DNA of 64,000 bases, taken from assembly GCA_041399205.1 (NCBI GenBank), contig JAWKTK010000012.1, positions 186,001 through 250,000 of the forward strand. Direction: 5' to 3'. This document shows positions 32,512-41,594 of this stretch, piece after piece (position 1 is the stretch's first letter; each line of letters starts with the position of its first letter). Under the pieces are notes generated by a model. That model searched no databases and had not been told where the DNA came from. It saw only the letters and a program-made list of their open reading frames with translations. This stretch comes from JAGQOZ01 sp041399205 (GTDB taxonomy: Bacteria > Planctomycetota > Planctomycetia > Pirellulales > Pirellulaceae). Made by a program: the position numbers and the translations under genes.

Positions 32512-32588
32512 CGGTCTGATACAGATTTGATTAAATCCAAACGTGACACAGGCCACGCAACTAACCTCTTTCTGATTTAGAAACTCCA

Positions 32589-33665
32589 ATGAGCATTGCA
32601 ATTGTTACCGGTTCAGCCGGATTGATTGGTTCGGAAGCAAGTCGTCACTTTGCATCGGTCGGCATGGATGTAGTGGGCATTGACAACGACATGCGGAAGG
32701 AATTCTTTGGCGAAGAAGCGTCCACTCGCTGGCAGCAATCCAAGCTACAAACCGAACTGGGTGAACGTTATTCGCACCAATCGATGGACATTCGTGACCG
32801 CGGCGCGATTGACAGTCTGTTCTCGCGAATGGCCAACGACATTAAGCTGATCGTTCACACGGCGGCTCAGCCTTCGCACGACTGGGCAGCTCGAGATCCG
32901 CACATGGATTTTTCGGTCAACGCGAATGGAACGTTAAATCTGCTACAAGCAACTCGTCAGTTCTGCCCCGACGCGGTCTTCATTTTTACTTCGACCAACA
33001 AGGTTTACGGCGACACACCGAATCGTCTGCCGTTGGTGGAATTGGAGGACCGCTGGGAGATTGATCCTTCGCATACTTATGTAAATGGTATTCGAGAAGA
33101 CATGTCGATTGACCAGACCATGCACAGTTTGTTTGGCGCATCCAAGGTTGCTGCCGACGTTTTGGTCCAAGAATATGGTCGCTACTTTGATATGAAGACG
33201 GCTTGTTTCCGAGGCGGTTGTTTGACGGGCCCCAATCATTCAGGCACGCAGTTGCACGGCTTTCTGGCCTACTTGATGAAATGTGCTGCGACCGGCATGC
33301 CGTACACGGTCTTTGGGTATCAGGGCAAACAAGTGCGAGACAACATTCACAGTAATGACTTGATCCAAGCGTTCGATCATTTCTATCGAAATCCGCGCAG
33401 TGCCGAAGTTTACAACATCGGCGGTAGTCGCTTCAGCAATTGTTCCATGAAAGAAGCGATCAAGATGTGCGAAGAAATTACCGGTAAGCAGATGAACTAC
33501 GAATACAAAGACGACAATCGCGCGGGTGACCATATCTGGTGGGTCAGCGACGTGTCTAAGTTCGAATCGCACTATCCAAGCTGGAAGCTGCAGCACAATG
33601 TTCAATCAATTCTGCAACAGATCTATGATGCAAATGCAGAACGCTGGGCCGCGGAAAACAAGTAA
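32589..33665 (+). CDS. NAD-dependent sugar-nucleotide epimerase/dehydratase
   Basis: 358 residues, extended SDR fold. 'AIVTGSAGLIGSEASRHF' is the NAD-binding motif. 'TSTNKVYGDTPNRLPL' and 'PSHDWAARDPHMDFSVNANG' resemble CDP-paratose 2-epimerase and related CDP/UDP-sugar enzymes. The usual YxxxK active-site tyrosine is Phe here ('HSLFGASK'), as I believe it is in a subset of relatives. It pairs with the glycosyltransferase 29 bases downstream, suggesting surface polysaccharide synthesis. Confidence 0.85.
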   Translation: MSIAIVTGSAGLIGSEASRHFASVGMDVVGIDNDMRKEFFGEEASTRWQQSKLQTELGERYSHQSMDIRDRGAIDSLFSRMANDIKLIVHTAAQPSHDWAARDPHMDFSVNANGTLNLLQATRQFCPDAVFIFTSTNKVYGDTPNRLPLVELEDRWEIDPSHTYVNGIREDMSIDQTMHSLFGASKVAADVLVQEYGRYFDMKTACFRGGCLTGPNHSGTQLHGFLAYLMKCAATGMPYTVFGYQGKQVRDNIHSNDLIQAFDHFYRNPRSAEVYNIGGSRFSNCSMKEAIKMCEEITGKQMNYEYKDDNRAGDHIWWVSDVSKFESHYPSWKLQHNVQSILQQIYDANAERWAAENK

Positions 33666-33693
33666 CGTCATCCTCTCTCGAGTTTCAAGTCTG

Positions 33694-34500
33694 ATGCTAG
33701 ACAAAGGCAAATTCAACATCCTGGGAATCAACATCAGCGCCATCGATTATGAAGGCGCTGTCCAGCGAATTGTCGACGCAGCGAATGATGGCAAGGGCCT
33801 GTCTATTTCTGCTTTGGCTGTTCACGGTTTGATGACTGGAGTCACCGATCGACAGCACAAATATCGGCTGAATCAATTTGACTTATTGGTGCCCGATGGT
33901 CAGCCTGTTCGCTGGGCACTGAACTGGATGTACAAGACAGGTCTGACCGACCGCGTGTATGGACCAAACCTGATGCTCAAGACTTGCCAACGCGCGGCAG
34001 CAGACGGCATTCCGATTTTCCTGTTCGGTGGTGCGCCGGAATTATTGGATGCGTTGCAAACCAAGTTATTGCAGAAATTTCCAACGCTCAAAATCGCCGG
34101 CATGAGTCCTTCTCGTTTTCGAAGATTGACACCGGAAGAACGAGACGACGTGGTGCGGCAGATTCGCGAAAGTGGAGCGAAGATCACCTTCGCCGGATTA
34201 GGATGTCCGAGGCAGGAAGTTTGGGCGTACGAATTTCGTGATCGACTTTCGATGCCCATACTGGCAGTCGGTGCCGCATTCAATTTCCACGCCGGGCAAC
34301 TTGATCAAGCACCAGGATTTCTTCAAAAACGAGGCCTCGAGTGGGCCTATCGACTGTACAAAGAACCCAAACGACTGTGGCAACGCTATCTGATCTTGAA
34401 TCCCTACTATCTGACGCTACTGTTTGGACAGATGACTCGGTTTTATCGCCCCAATCCTGACAACTGCGATCCACCACACGAAGAGATTCTTTACGGCTGA
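33694..34500 (+). CDS. WecG/TagA/CpsF-family glycosyltransferase
   Basis: 268 residues from the ATG at 33694 (an earlier start inside the epimerase gives no homologous residues). 'FNILGINISAIDYEGAVQRI', 'LLVPDGQPVRWALNWM', 'RVYGPNLM' and 'ITFAGLGCPRQEVWA' are family motifs. Such enzymes transfer UDP-linked ManNAc-type or related sugars onto lipid-linked acceptors in exopolysaccharide or teichoic-like synthesis. The exact sugar is unknown. Confidence 0.9.
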   Translation: MLDKGKFNILGINISAIDYEGAVQRIVDAANDGKGLSISALAVHGLMTGVTDRQHKYRLNQFDLLVPDGQPVRWALNWMYKTGLTDRVYGPNLMLKTCQRAAADGIPIFLFGGAPELLDALQTKLLQKFPTLKIAGMSPSRFRRLTPEERDDVVRQIRESGAKITFAGLGCPRQEVWAYEFRDRLSMPILAVGAAFNFHAGQLDQAPGFLQKRGLEWAYRLYKEPKRLWQRYLILNPYYLTLLFGQMTRFYRPNPDNCDPPHEEILYG

Positions 34501-34641
34501 TTTCTTTCCGTCAGTTGCGGTTTAGAATTCTTGGCTATTGTGAGTCGTCATACTGACCGATTATGCTGATACCGCCGCGGATTTGTGCGGCAAGGCAATC
34601 GATCTACGATTCGGAAACACGGTTATGACAAGGACCACTTG

Positions 34642-34812
34642 ATGGATAAAAAGGCCAAGAAGCGCATTGATGTTCTTCAACAAAAGATTAACAAGGCCCA
34701 GCAACTGCTGTCGGCCGCCAAAGCTCAGCCTGACGATCCAGATGACATTGTTCGCTTGGAAAAGGAGATTTCGGACGCCAAAGCCGAAATCGAAAAGCTG
34801 AAAAGCAGCTAA
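34642..34812 (+). CDS. small coiled-coil protein (56 aa)
   Basis: A Lys/Glu/Gln-rich protein with heptad-like spacing ('RIDVLQQKINKAQQLL', 'EKEISDAKAEIEKL'). The ATG at 34642 follows AAGGA at a slightly long spacing. An earlier TTG or GTG start is possible. No family is known to me. It is probably a real small gene because it is dense in helical heptads, though short. Confidence 0.5.
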   Translation: MDKKAKKRIDVLQQKINKAQQLLSAAKAQPDDPDDIVRLEKEISDAKAEIEKLKSS

Positions 34813-34838
34813 GCGTCAACCGTCTGACGTTCGGCATT

Positions 34839-35612
34839 ATGCGATATCGTTCGATCATGCGGCGAAGCTTTTGTTGGTACGGCGCGCTGACCATAGCAGC
34901 AACGGCGGTAGGTTGTCGGCAAACTAGCCAAGCTACTTCGAACGAACCAAAGACGAATCAATTCCCGCTGCGGTGCACGGGCAAGGTGGAAGATTTTGAA
35001 CGAGAACTAGCGGTTTTTGAAACCGTGTTTTGGGAGCCGGACGATACTACCAGTCTGCGGCAGCTGATTCGAACCACGGAGCTGGTAAAAGGCAAACGCA
35101 TTCTCGAAATCGGTACAGGTACCGGCCTAATCAGTTTGTGCTGTCTGCAAGCGGGTGCGGAACGAGTTATTGCGACCGATATCAACCCCGCGGCCGTGCA
35201 AAATGCGATTCAGAATGCTGAATGGTTGGAACTGCCCGTCGATCGATTCGACGTGCGGCTTGTTTCCAAAGACGACACTTCGGCATTTGCAGTGCTTGGT
35301 CCGAACGAACGATTTGATGTCATCATTTCGAATCCGCCTTGGGAAAATGGCCAACCGTCACGCATTGACGGCTACGCACTGTACGATTCAGATTTCGCTT
35401 TACTAAAGTCGATTTTGAGCGGATTTCGACCGCGTTTGAACCCAGAGGGCCGATTATTTTTGGCGTACGGGTGCGTGGAAGCGATCCGAACAATTCAGCA
35501 GATGTGTGACCAGCGAAACTTGACGGTTCAGCTACTGGACGACCGCAATCTAAGCGAATTGCCCAATCTGTTCTTACCCGGCATGCTGATTGAAGTAATC
35601 GATCAGCGTTGA
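34839..35612 (+). CDS. SAM-dependent methyltransferase with a lipoprotein-like leader
   Basis: 257 residues. A class I Rossmann methyltransferase: 'KGKRILEIGTGTGLISL' (motif I) and 'FDVIISNPPWENG' (NPPW catalytic loop, as in PrmC/RlmG/N-methylating enzymes). The N-terminus 'WYGALTIAATAVGCRQTS' reads like a signal peptide with lipobox (AVGC, Cys ~26), which is unexpected because the methyl donor is cytoplasmic. If the lipobox is used, the enzyme would be outside the cytoplasm. If not, the start may lie inside. The substrate is unknown. Confidence 0.8.
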   Translation: MRYRSIMRRSFCWYGALTIAATAVGCRQTSQATSNEPKTNQFPLRCTGKVEDFERELAVFETVFWEPDDTTSLRQLIRTTELVKGKRILEIGTGTGLISLCCLQAGAERVIATDINPAAVQNAIQNAEWLELPVDRFDVRLVSKDDTSAFAVLGPNERFDVIISNPPWENGQPSRIDGYALYDSDFALLKSILSGFRPRLNPEGRLFLAYGCVEAIRTIQQMCDQRNLTVQLLDDRNLSELPNLFLPGMLIEVIDQR

Positions 35613-35760
35613 AATCGGCACTCGTCATTCGCGTTGCCAGTCCGCCCAGTCTATTGAGTTTCACTGCGTTTTGCTGGATACTTCGAAGAAGCGAACTTGG
35701 GTTCGCAAAACAGATACCTAATTGATCAACTGCCGACAAGCAGGACGAAGAAGACAAGCG

Positions 35761-36129
35761 ATGGCAAAAAACGTCTTAGGAACAGAATTGCAAAGTTGTT
35801 CTACCAATCCAATGACCGGGTACTACCGAGATGGTTGTTGTAATACCGGTGCCGGTGATGTTGGCTTGCATACCGTGTGCTCGAAGATGACCGCAGAATT
35901 CCTGCAGTTTTCCAAAGCCGCCGGAAACGATCTGTCGACTCCTATCCCGTCCTACGGATTTCCGGGACTCAAGCCGGGCGATTGGTGGTGCCTGTGCGCC
36001 TTGCGATGGAAGCAAGCATTGGAAGCGGGATGTCCGCCACAGGTCAATTTAGAAGCAACTCACATTTCCACATTGGAATTTGTCGATTTAGAAGATCTGC
36101 AGGCCGCCAACAGCGGTTCTAGCAATTAG
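35761..36129 (+). CDS. DUF2237 family protein
   Basis: 122 residues from the ATG at 35761. 'MAKNVLGTELQSCSTNPMTG' and 'GDWWCLCALRWKQALEAG' match the DUF2237 family, whose function is unknown. Several conserved Cys suggest metal or redox binding. It is convergent with the following gene. Confidence 0.85.
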   Translation: MAKNVLGTELQSCSTNPMTGYYRDGCCNTGAGDVGLHTVCSKMTAEFLQFSKAAGNDLSTPIPSYGFPGLKPGDWWCLCALRWKQALEAGCPPQVNLEATHISTLEFVDLEDLQAANSGSSN

Positions 36130-36157
36130 GAAACGGTCAAGCTGGACCAATTCCCGA

Positions 36158-36877
36158 CTAATGATCGTCGGCCGCGTGCGAATCTAGCAACCCTGTCACC
36201 CACCAGTACACGTTTTCTCCTTCGGTGATGCGTTCCAGTCGAATATGAGTCAGAATCGGCTGGCCGCCCTTGGGAGTAATGGCATATTGCAAAGTCGTAT
36301 GCCATTTCTTATCGGCATAGTAAACAACGTCTACTTTCTGCAATTCTACGATTGCATCTTCGCCAGCATTCACAATGTCCAACGCGACACCTCGGCCAAA
36401 GTATTCGTCACGGTCTTTGCGTTCGCGTTCATCTTGTGCGTAGTATTCCTCAAGAATGGTCCCCGCCGGGCGACGGAAATAGTATTGCATCGTCGCTTGA
36501 TGCGCCGGATTAAGGTCTCGTTGCGTTAGCAAATGGAGCCACGTTTCAGCAAAATCACTCGCCTGCTGCTGTACCACATACTGGTTGGAATAAAATCGAG
36601 CTGGTGCAAAGGCACCGAAGAAGAGCGAAAGAAACAGCCCCAACAACGCCACACGCATGCCCGTGAGCGTTTCCGGATTGCGACGAATTCGCACAATAGC
36701 CAGCGTGCCGCAAACGGTGCCAACGAAAGGTATCAACCACGCTCCTGGAGAAGCGACAGCCAGGAACGAAAATAAACCGAGCACCAATGTGAGAACGGCC
36801 AGAGGACAGATCGAGCGATAATTCACTAATTCCGCTTCGTAGGACGAAGCCGTTAGCACTCGAGTAGATTCGTTCAT
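36158..36877 (-). CDS. membrane protein with DUF4190-like N-terminus
   Basis: From the ATG at 36877 (239 residues): helices at 'LAVLTLVLGLFSFLAVASPG' and 'ALLGLFLSLFFGAF' flank the GTLAI/RIRRNP motif of DUF4190-like proteins. The C-terminal part is extra-membrane and alpha/beta ('YYFRRPAGTILEEYYAQDE', 'QYAITPKGGQPILTHIRLERI'). Function unknown. Confidence 0.7.
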   Translation of the reverse strand: MNESTRVLTASSYEAELVNYRSICPLAVLTLVLGLFSFLAVASPGAWLIPFVGTVCGTLAIVRIRRNPETLTGMRVALLGLFLSLFFGAFAPARFYSNQYVVQQQASDFAETWLHLLTQRDLNPAHQATMQYYFRRPAGTILEEYYAQDERERKDRDEYFGRGVALDIVNAGEDAIVELQKVDVVYYADKKWHTTLQYAITPKGGQPILTHIRLERITEGENVYWWVTGLLDSHAADDH

Positions 36878-37031
36878 CGAAGTTACCAAACTGCCGAGGA
36901 TAGATTTCAGAGCGAAACGTAGTTCGTTGTGGCGCTTACTGCCATCGGCTGAATCTACCAAAATTCGTGACAACCGCCAATCGAATCACCAAGCAGGCTC
37001 GTCGCAGAAGCCGAATGAGCCTTGTTCAACT

Positions 37032-37628
37032 TTAGCGATTGACCTTCAATTTTGGCTGGTCTTCAAAGATGTGCCGACGTTCGCCATATTTCAGAACGAA
37101 TTCACCTTTGGGGTCAAAAACTTGCTTGTCCGATTTCGAAAGCACCGAATCAGAACGACTCTGCAAATATCCCAACCACAACCGGTCCGGCGAAAGAAAG
37201 AAATTGCTGCTGGTGGGAGTTTCCTGAAACGCTCCGCCAAAACTGACCTGAGCCAACGGTGCGGTATGAACCGTAAAAAGAAAGAAACAGGCCATCACCC
37301 AGCCCGTGGCTAACCCAAAGCCGGCGCGTCCGGCTTGCTCGACTGGCAATTTGAATCGAACCTTGGTTCGCGAAAGCATGTCCGTGGCAATGCGCAAAAA
37401 CAGCATAAAAATGGCGAACAGCCCCCACAGACTCAAAAAATCCCAGAAGTAAGTCAGCGAAGGAAACTGTTTGTCCATGAATTTGGCAACTGGTTCGAAA
37501 TAGTTAGACGCCAGCGTTGCCGCAAAGATCGCGTTGATCATCGACAACGAATTGCTCCAAAACCCTTCGCTCCACAACATGGAAACGCAGATTACGATAA
37601 CACCGATGATGAATAAATTTAGGCCCAT
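37032..37628 (-). CDS. CvpA-like membrane protein
   Basis: 198 residues with four hydrophobic segments in the first 130 and 'FFWDFLSLWGLF'-type sequence like CvpA (colicin V production) proteins. A good ribosome site (AGAGG, 7 nt) precedes ATG 37628. The last 60 residues are soluble. It may form part of the hisF-pilT-GspE-like transcription unit, from which it is 63 bases away. Confidence 0.65.
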   Translation of the reverse strand: MGLNLFIIGVIVICVSMLWSEGFWSNSLSMINAIFAATLASNYFEPVAKFMDKQFPSLTYFWDFLSLWGLFAIFMLFLRIATDMLSRTKVRFKLPVEQAGRAGFGLATGWVMACFFLFTVHTAPLAQVSFGGAFQETPTSSNFFLSPDRLWLGYLQSRSDSVLSKSDKQVFDPKGEFVLKYGERRHIFEDQPKLKVNR

Positions 37629-37691
37629 CTAAAAACCTCTTTGATTACGAGGTGAAAATGTATTGAATTGGTATTGGAATTTCTAATGGCA

Positions 37692-39455
37692 CTACTGCTT
37701 GAGCACTCGGCTGAGTTCCGCCAGTGACGTGACGCCCTTCACCACCAAGACGATACCTTCTTGCTGCAGATTGCGGTTCCCAGTTTTCTTGGCCACCGCT
37801 CGCAACACGTCCAGCTTTGGTTGTTTTAGCAGCGCGTCACGAATATGATCGTTCACCACCAACAGTTCGAAGATCGCGGTACGACCGACGTATCCGATGC
37901 CGTTACAGTCGGGGCAGACCTTGTCTTTTTCGCCAGGTTCGGCCGGTTTGTATAGTTTTTCCACTCGGCCCGCTGGTATCCCCAGCTTCTGCAGCAGCGC
38001 CGGCGATGGTTCGTATTCTTCCTTGCACGTTTCACATAACTTTCGAATCAAGCGTTGATTCACCACTGCTTGAACGGCCGGCGCGAAGGCCTTGGCAGGC
38101 ACCTTCATCAAAAGGACTCGGAGCAGCGCTTCGACAGCTTCTTTGGCGCGAATCGTAGTTACAAAGAACTTGCCATCAACAGCGTGCTGGCAGACCAATT
38201 CGGCCGTTGGCAGATCGGGTAGTTCATTGATGACAACACCGGCTGGCTCTTTGCGCAAGATCGAATTCAAGATCTTCGCGGGTTCTTCGCCTTTGGCTTT
38301 ATCAAAAGTCATCAACTCGATGTTTTCTGCCAATGCTTCCGGCGAATTGATGTCTTGCAGAGCCACAAAGTCTCGCAGATATCGATCTACCAATTTCATC
38401 GCTTGCGTGCTGGTAGCGGAAAGTCCATTGGCCGGCAGAGAAGAAAAAATGACCAAGCCTTCGTCCTTGGACATCACTTCTTTGAGTTGCTCCTGCATCT
38501 TGTCTCGCATACCAAGATCATCCAGTGACTTGAAGCTGTCACTTGGGCGAGTCAACTGCAAGACAACTCGTTCACCTGTCTTGGTTCCTTGACTTAGCAA
38601 GGTCGAATTGTATTTTGCGCCTTTGTATTCCGACAGAAATCGGCCCGACTGTCGTTTCTGACGTTCTTCCACCTTGAGGTCCGCCAGTCTCTTGTAGACT
38701 TCCAGGACAGCATCGCCCGATTCCCGATCCAGCGATTCTGAATCGTGCCAGACGCCATCGATTTGAAAGCGAACGGAAACGCTGTCTGACGTGAAATCCA
38801 ACATACACTTGTCCGCTCGCTGACCGATGACTTCGGCCACCAAATCCTTCGCGGGGACAAATCCAGGTGACTGACGAGCCAGGATCTGGTTGGATTGAAC
38901 TTCCTTGTCCGACTTACCGGCAGCTTCAAATTTGACCGGCGCACCTTTTTCGTGAGCTGCAGCTTTTTCTTCGCGTAGATTGACGCCCACTTCGCGAGCT
39001 TGACGCGACATGATGTAGCGAATGTGCGCCGGCGTGAGAACTCGCAAATGCGGATCAACCAGCGTGTTTCGCTTAGCAATATAAATTCCCAATGGCACCG
39101 CATACGCCAAGAACAGCAAGCCGAAACCTGCTGGGAAAATCGGTATCGTCAGCGCGACAAATAACCCTACTACGAAGGGAAAGAAGACGGCTGTGTTCCA
39201 GACAGAATAGGGCTGCCGCAGCGACTGACAGTCTTTATTGACCCAGTCGGTAGTTTTAACCCACAGCAGGTAGATACCGATCAACAAGCCTAATTTGACC
39301 AGGCTTAGGTAACCGCCGGGGCCTCTATCAAACGCGTGAGGATCGACGTCCGTGCCACCAATCGGATACGATTCTGGCCAGCTTTGTGCCAGCGCAGGTT
39401 CTGCCGCCATGTAACCAAACAAAACGACAAGTACATAGACCACAATTCGATTCAT
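37692..39455 (-). CDS. GspE/PilB-like protein without Walker motifs, membrane-anchored
   Basis: 587 residues. A signal-like or anchoring N-terminus (residues 1-24) and two or three helices to ~130 precede the GspE/PilB fold. At residues ~337-352, where the type II/IV secretion ATPases have GxxGSGKT, there is 'SSLPANGLSATSTQ'. At ~406-415 the Walker B region is 'GVVINELPDL'. The tetracysteine motif is kept ('CETC' ~474, 'CPDC' ~514). It therefore probably does not hydrolyse ATP and may be a scaffold or regulator. It starts within the pilT stop (TAATG overlap), so the two are translationally coupled. Confidence 0.85.
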   Translation of the reverse strand: MNRIVVYVLVVLFGYMAAEPALAQSWPESYPIGGTDVDPHAFDRGPGGYLSLVKLGLLIGIYLLWVKTTDWVNKDCQSLRQPYSVWNTAVFFPFVVGLFVALTIPIFPAGFGLLFLAYAVPLGIYIAKRNTLVDPHLRVLTPAHIRYIMSRQAREVGVNLREEKAAAHEKGAPVKFEAAGKSDKEVQSNQILARQSPGFVPAKDLVAEVIGQRADKCMLDFTSDSVSVRFQIDGVWHDSESLDRESGDAVLEVYKRLADLKVEERQKRQSGRFLSEYKGAKYNSTLLSQGTKTGERVVLQLTRPSDSFKSLDDLGMRDKMQEQLKEVMSKDEGLVIFSSLPANGLSATSTQAMKLVDRYLRDFVALQDINSPEALAENIELMTFDKAKGEEPAKILNSILRKEPAGVVINELPDLPTAELVCQHAVDGKFFVTTIRAKEAVEALLRVLLMKVPAKAFAPAVQAVVNQRLIRKLCETCKEEYEPSPALLQKLGIPAGRVEKLYKPAEPGEKDKVCPDCNGIGYVGRTAIFELLVVNDHIRDALLKQPKLDVLRAVAKKTGNRNLQQEGIVLVVKGVTSLAELSRVLKQ

Positions 39456-40597
39456 TACAGAATTCCAGGTTGCGAAACGTCGATACCTTTGAGTGCCATC
39501 TTCAGAGCTTCGATATTGGGCGCGACGGTAAATGCCGTTTGACGATCAATCAATTCTTTGTCCACCAACCCTTTTAAGCTCATCGTAAAATCTTGCATGC
39601 CGTCAGCTGCTCCGATTCGAATTGCGTCAGGCAACTTCGAGTCTTCTTCTTCCAAGACCAGTTTGCGAATCGTAGGCGTAAACGTCATGACTTCCACCGT
39701 GGGCACTCGCGACACACCTTCTTTAATGGAAGGCAACAGCTTTTGGGCCACGATCCCCTTCATATTGAAAGCAATGGCACTGCGTAGCGCGGCATGCATC
39801 TCTTCCGGAAACAAGTCCAAGATACGGCCGATAGTAGTAGCCGCACTGGACGCGTGAATGGTTCCAAACACCAAGTGGCCCGTTTCCGCTGCGTGAATGG
39901 CGGTCATGAAGGTTTCATGATCACGCATTTCGCCCACCAGCATCACGTCCGGATCTTCTCGAACCGCGTGTTTCATGCCGATTTCAAAATCCTTCACGTC
40001 TTGACCAATTTCGCGTTGATTGATCAGACATTTGTCTTCGGTAAAGATGAATTCGATCGGGTCTTCCAGCGTCAGAATGTGTTTGCGATAGGTTCGATTG
40101 ATCCAATTCAACATCGAAGCAATCGTGGTACTTTTTCCCGACCCCGTCACACCTGCCAGCAGCACCATGCCTTGGTCGAATTTGCACAAGTCTTCCATGA
40201 CGGGCGGTAAGAAGAGGCCTTCAAAGTTGGGAATCCAGTTGTTAATACGTCTTGCCACCAGACCGATGTTGCCCAGCTGCGTCAACATGTTCACTCGGAA
40301 ACGCCACGTGACACCATCAACGTCAATGGTATGCGCAAAGTCGGCACCGCCGTCTTCGTCAAAGATGCGACGATTCCGTTCGTTCATCATGGGAAATAAC
40401 AGACGCACCATTTCTTCCGCGTGAATGGGGTCGCGATTCAGCGGCCGCAGCGAACCCTTAATGCGCATGTAAGGAGGCTTGCCCACTTTCAGATGCAAGT
40501 CGCTCGCTTCCAGTTTCACGCACGCGCGAAAAATCTTGTCGACTTCCATTTCCTGACGTTTGCCAGTGAAACGTTCGACATCATCTACGGTGCTCAT
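39455..40597 (-). CDS. pilT: twitching motility ATPase PilT
   Basis: 380 residues. A hexameric ATPase that retracts type IV pili. Intact Walker A 'LAGVTGSGKSTTIASML' and Walker B/His-box 'VMLVGEMRDHETFMTAIHAAETGHLV' are present, as is 'VDGVTWRFRVN' in the N-terminal domain. Downstream of hisF by 48 bases on the same strand. No pilin or other pilus gene is in the window, so its motor partner is elsewhere, apart from the degenerate GspE-like protein next door. Confidence 0.93.
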   Translation of the reverse strand: MSTVDDVERFTGKRQEMEVDKIFRACVKLEASDLHLKVGKPPYMRIKGSLRPLNRDPIHAEEMVRLLFPMMNERNRRIFDEDGGADFAHTIDVDGVTWRFRVNMLTQLGNIGLVARRINNWIPNFEGLFLPPVMEDLCKFDQGMVLLAGVTGSGKSTTIASMLNWINRTYRKHILTLEDPIEFIFTEDKCLINQREIGQDVKDFEIGMKHAVREDPDVMLVGEMRDHETFMTAIHAAETGHLVFGTIHASSAATTIGRILDLFPEEMHAALRSAIAFNMKGIVAQKLLPSIKEGVSRVPTVEVMTFTPTIRKLVLEEEDSKLPDAIRIGAADGMQDFTMSLKGLVDKELIDRQTAFTVAPNIEALKMALKGIDVSQPGIL

Positions 40598-40645
40598 ATC
40601 TCTTGTTCCTTCTCATCAAGCCTGTTCGCATCAACCGCAAACCAA

Positions 40646-41413
40646 CTACATCCGAACCGGAATACCTCGATCCGCCATGACCTGCTTTGTTTCCGCAATG
40701 GTGTATTCGCCAAAATGGAAAATACTGGCCGCCAACGCAGCATCCGCCTTGCCTAATTCGATGGCGTCTGCCAAGTGTTCGGGACACCCCGCTCCGCCAC
40801 TGGCCACGACCGGAATGGAAACCGCTTCACTGACTGCCTTGGTAATCTCAATGTCATAGCCGTCCTTGGTACCGTCACAATCCATACTGGTGAGCACAAT
40901 TTCACCAGCACCCAAATCTTCTACTCGCCGAGCCCATGCGACCGCTTCCAATCCCGTTGGCAATCGTCCGCCATTGATGTGAACTTCCCAGACTTCGCGT
41001 CCCTCCTTGTGCACTCGTTTGGGATCAATATTCACCACAATACATTGACTGCCGAACCGACGAGCTGCTTCGCGAACGAATTCCGGGTCTTTGCACGCGG
41101 CCGAATTGATGGAAACTTTGTCCGATCCCGCATTCAACAACGCACGAATATCTTCGGTCGAACGAATGCCACCTCCCACGGTCAACGGCATAAACACTTG
41201 TTCCGCCGTCCGCCGCACTACGTCCAGCATAATCTCTCGTTCTTCATGACTGGCCGTAATATCCAAAAAGACAAGTTCGTCCGCGCCTTCTTTTTCGTAA
41301 CGCGCCGCCACTTGAACCGGGTCGCCAGCGTCAACCAGATTGACAAAGTTCGTACCCTTAACGACTCGCCCCTGATTTACATCCAGGCAAGGTATAATCC
41401 GTTTTGCCAACAT
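40646..41413 (-). CDS. hisF: imidazole glycerol phosphate synthase subunit HisF
   Basis: 255 residues, TIM barrel. It closes the imidazole ring in histidine synthesis using ammonia from HisH. 'RIIPCLDVNQGRVVKG' carries the catalytic Asp11, and 'LTVGGGIRSTEDI', 'GSDKVSINSAA' and 'CIVVNIDPKR' (Asp130 region) are conserved. First gene of a minus-strand run with pilT. Confidence 0.97.
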   Translation of the reverse strand: MLAKRIIPCLDVNQGRVVKGTNFVNLVDAGDPVQVAARYEKEGADELVFLDITASHEEREIMLDVVRRTAEQVFMPLTVGGGIRSTEDIRALLNAGSDKVSINSAACKDPEFVREAARRFGSQCIVVNIDPKRVHKEGREVWEVHINGGRLPTGLEAVAWARRVEDLGAGEIVLTSMDCDGTKDGYDIEITKAVSEAVSIPVVASGGAGCPEHLADAIELGKADAALAASIFHFGEYTIAETKQVMADRGIPVRM

Positions 41414-41594
41414 CGGCGAGTGATGCCTTAACTTCTTTGATCTGTTCCAGTTACGGCGCGAGAACCGAGCTATCCGCCGCGAGAAGTTTTTACTTTAGAT
41501 TCCACGTCTTGCCGGGTCAATGGTCAGGTTTCAGCGCGTGAACACTTCCAGACGAATCCCTACCACCATCAGCACGAAAAGCACGCTTTTCGTT

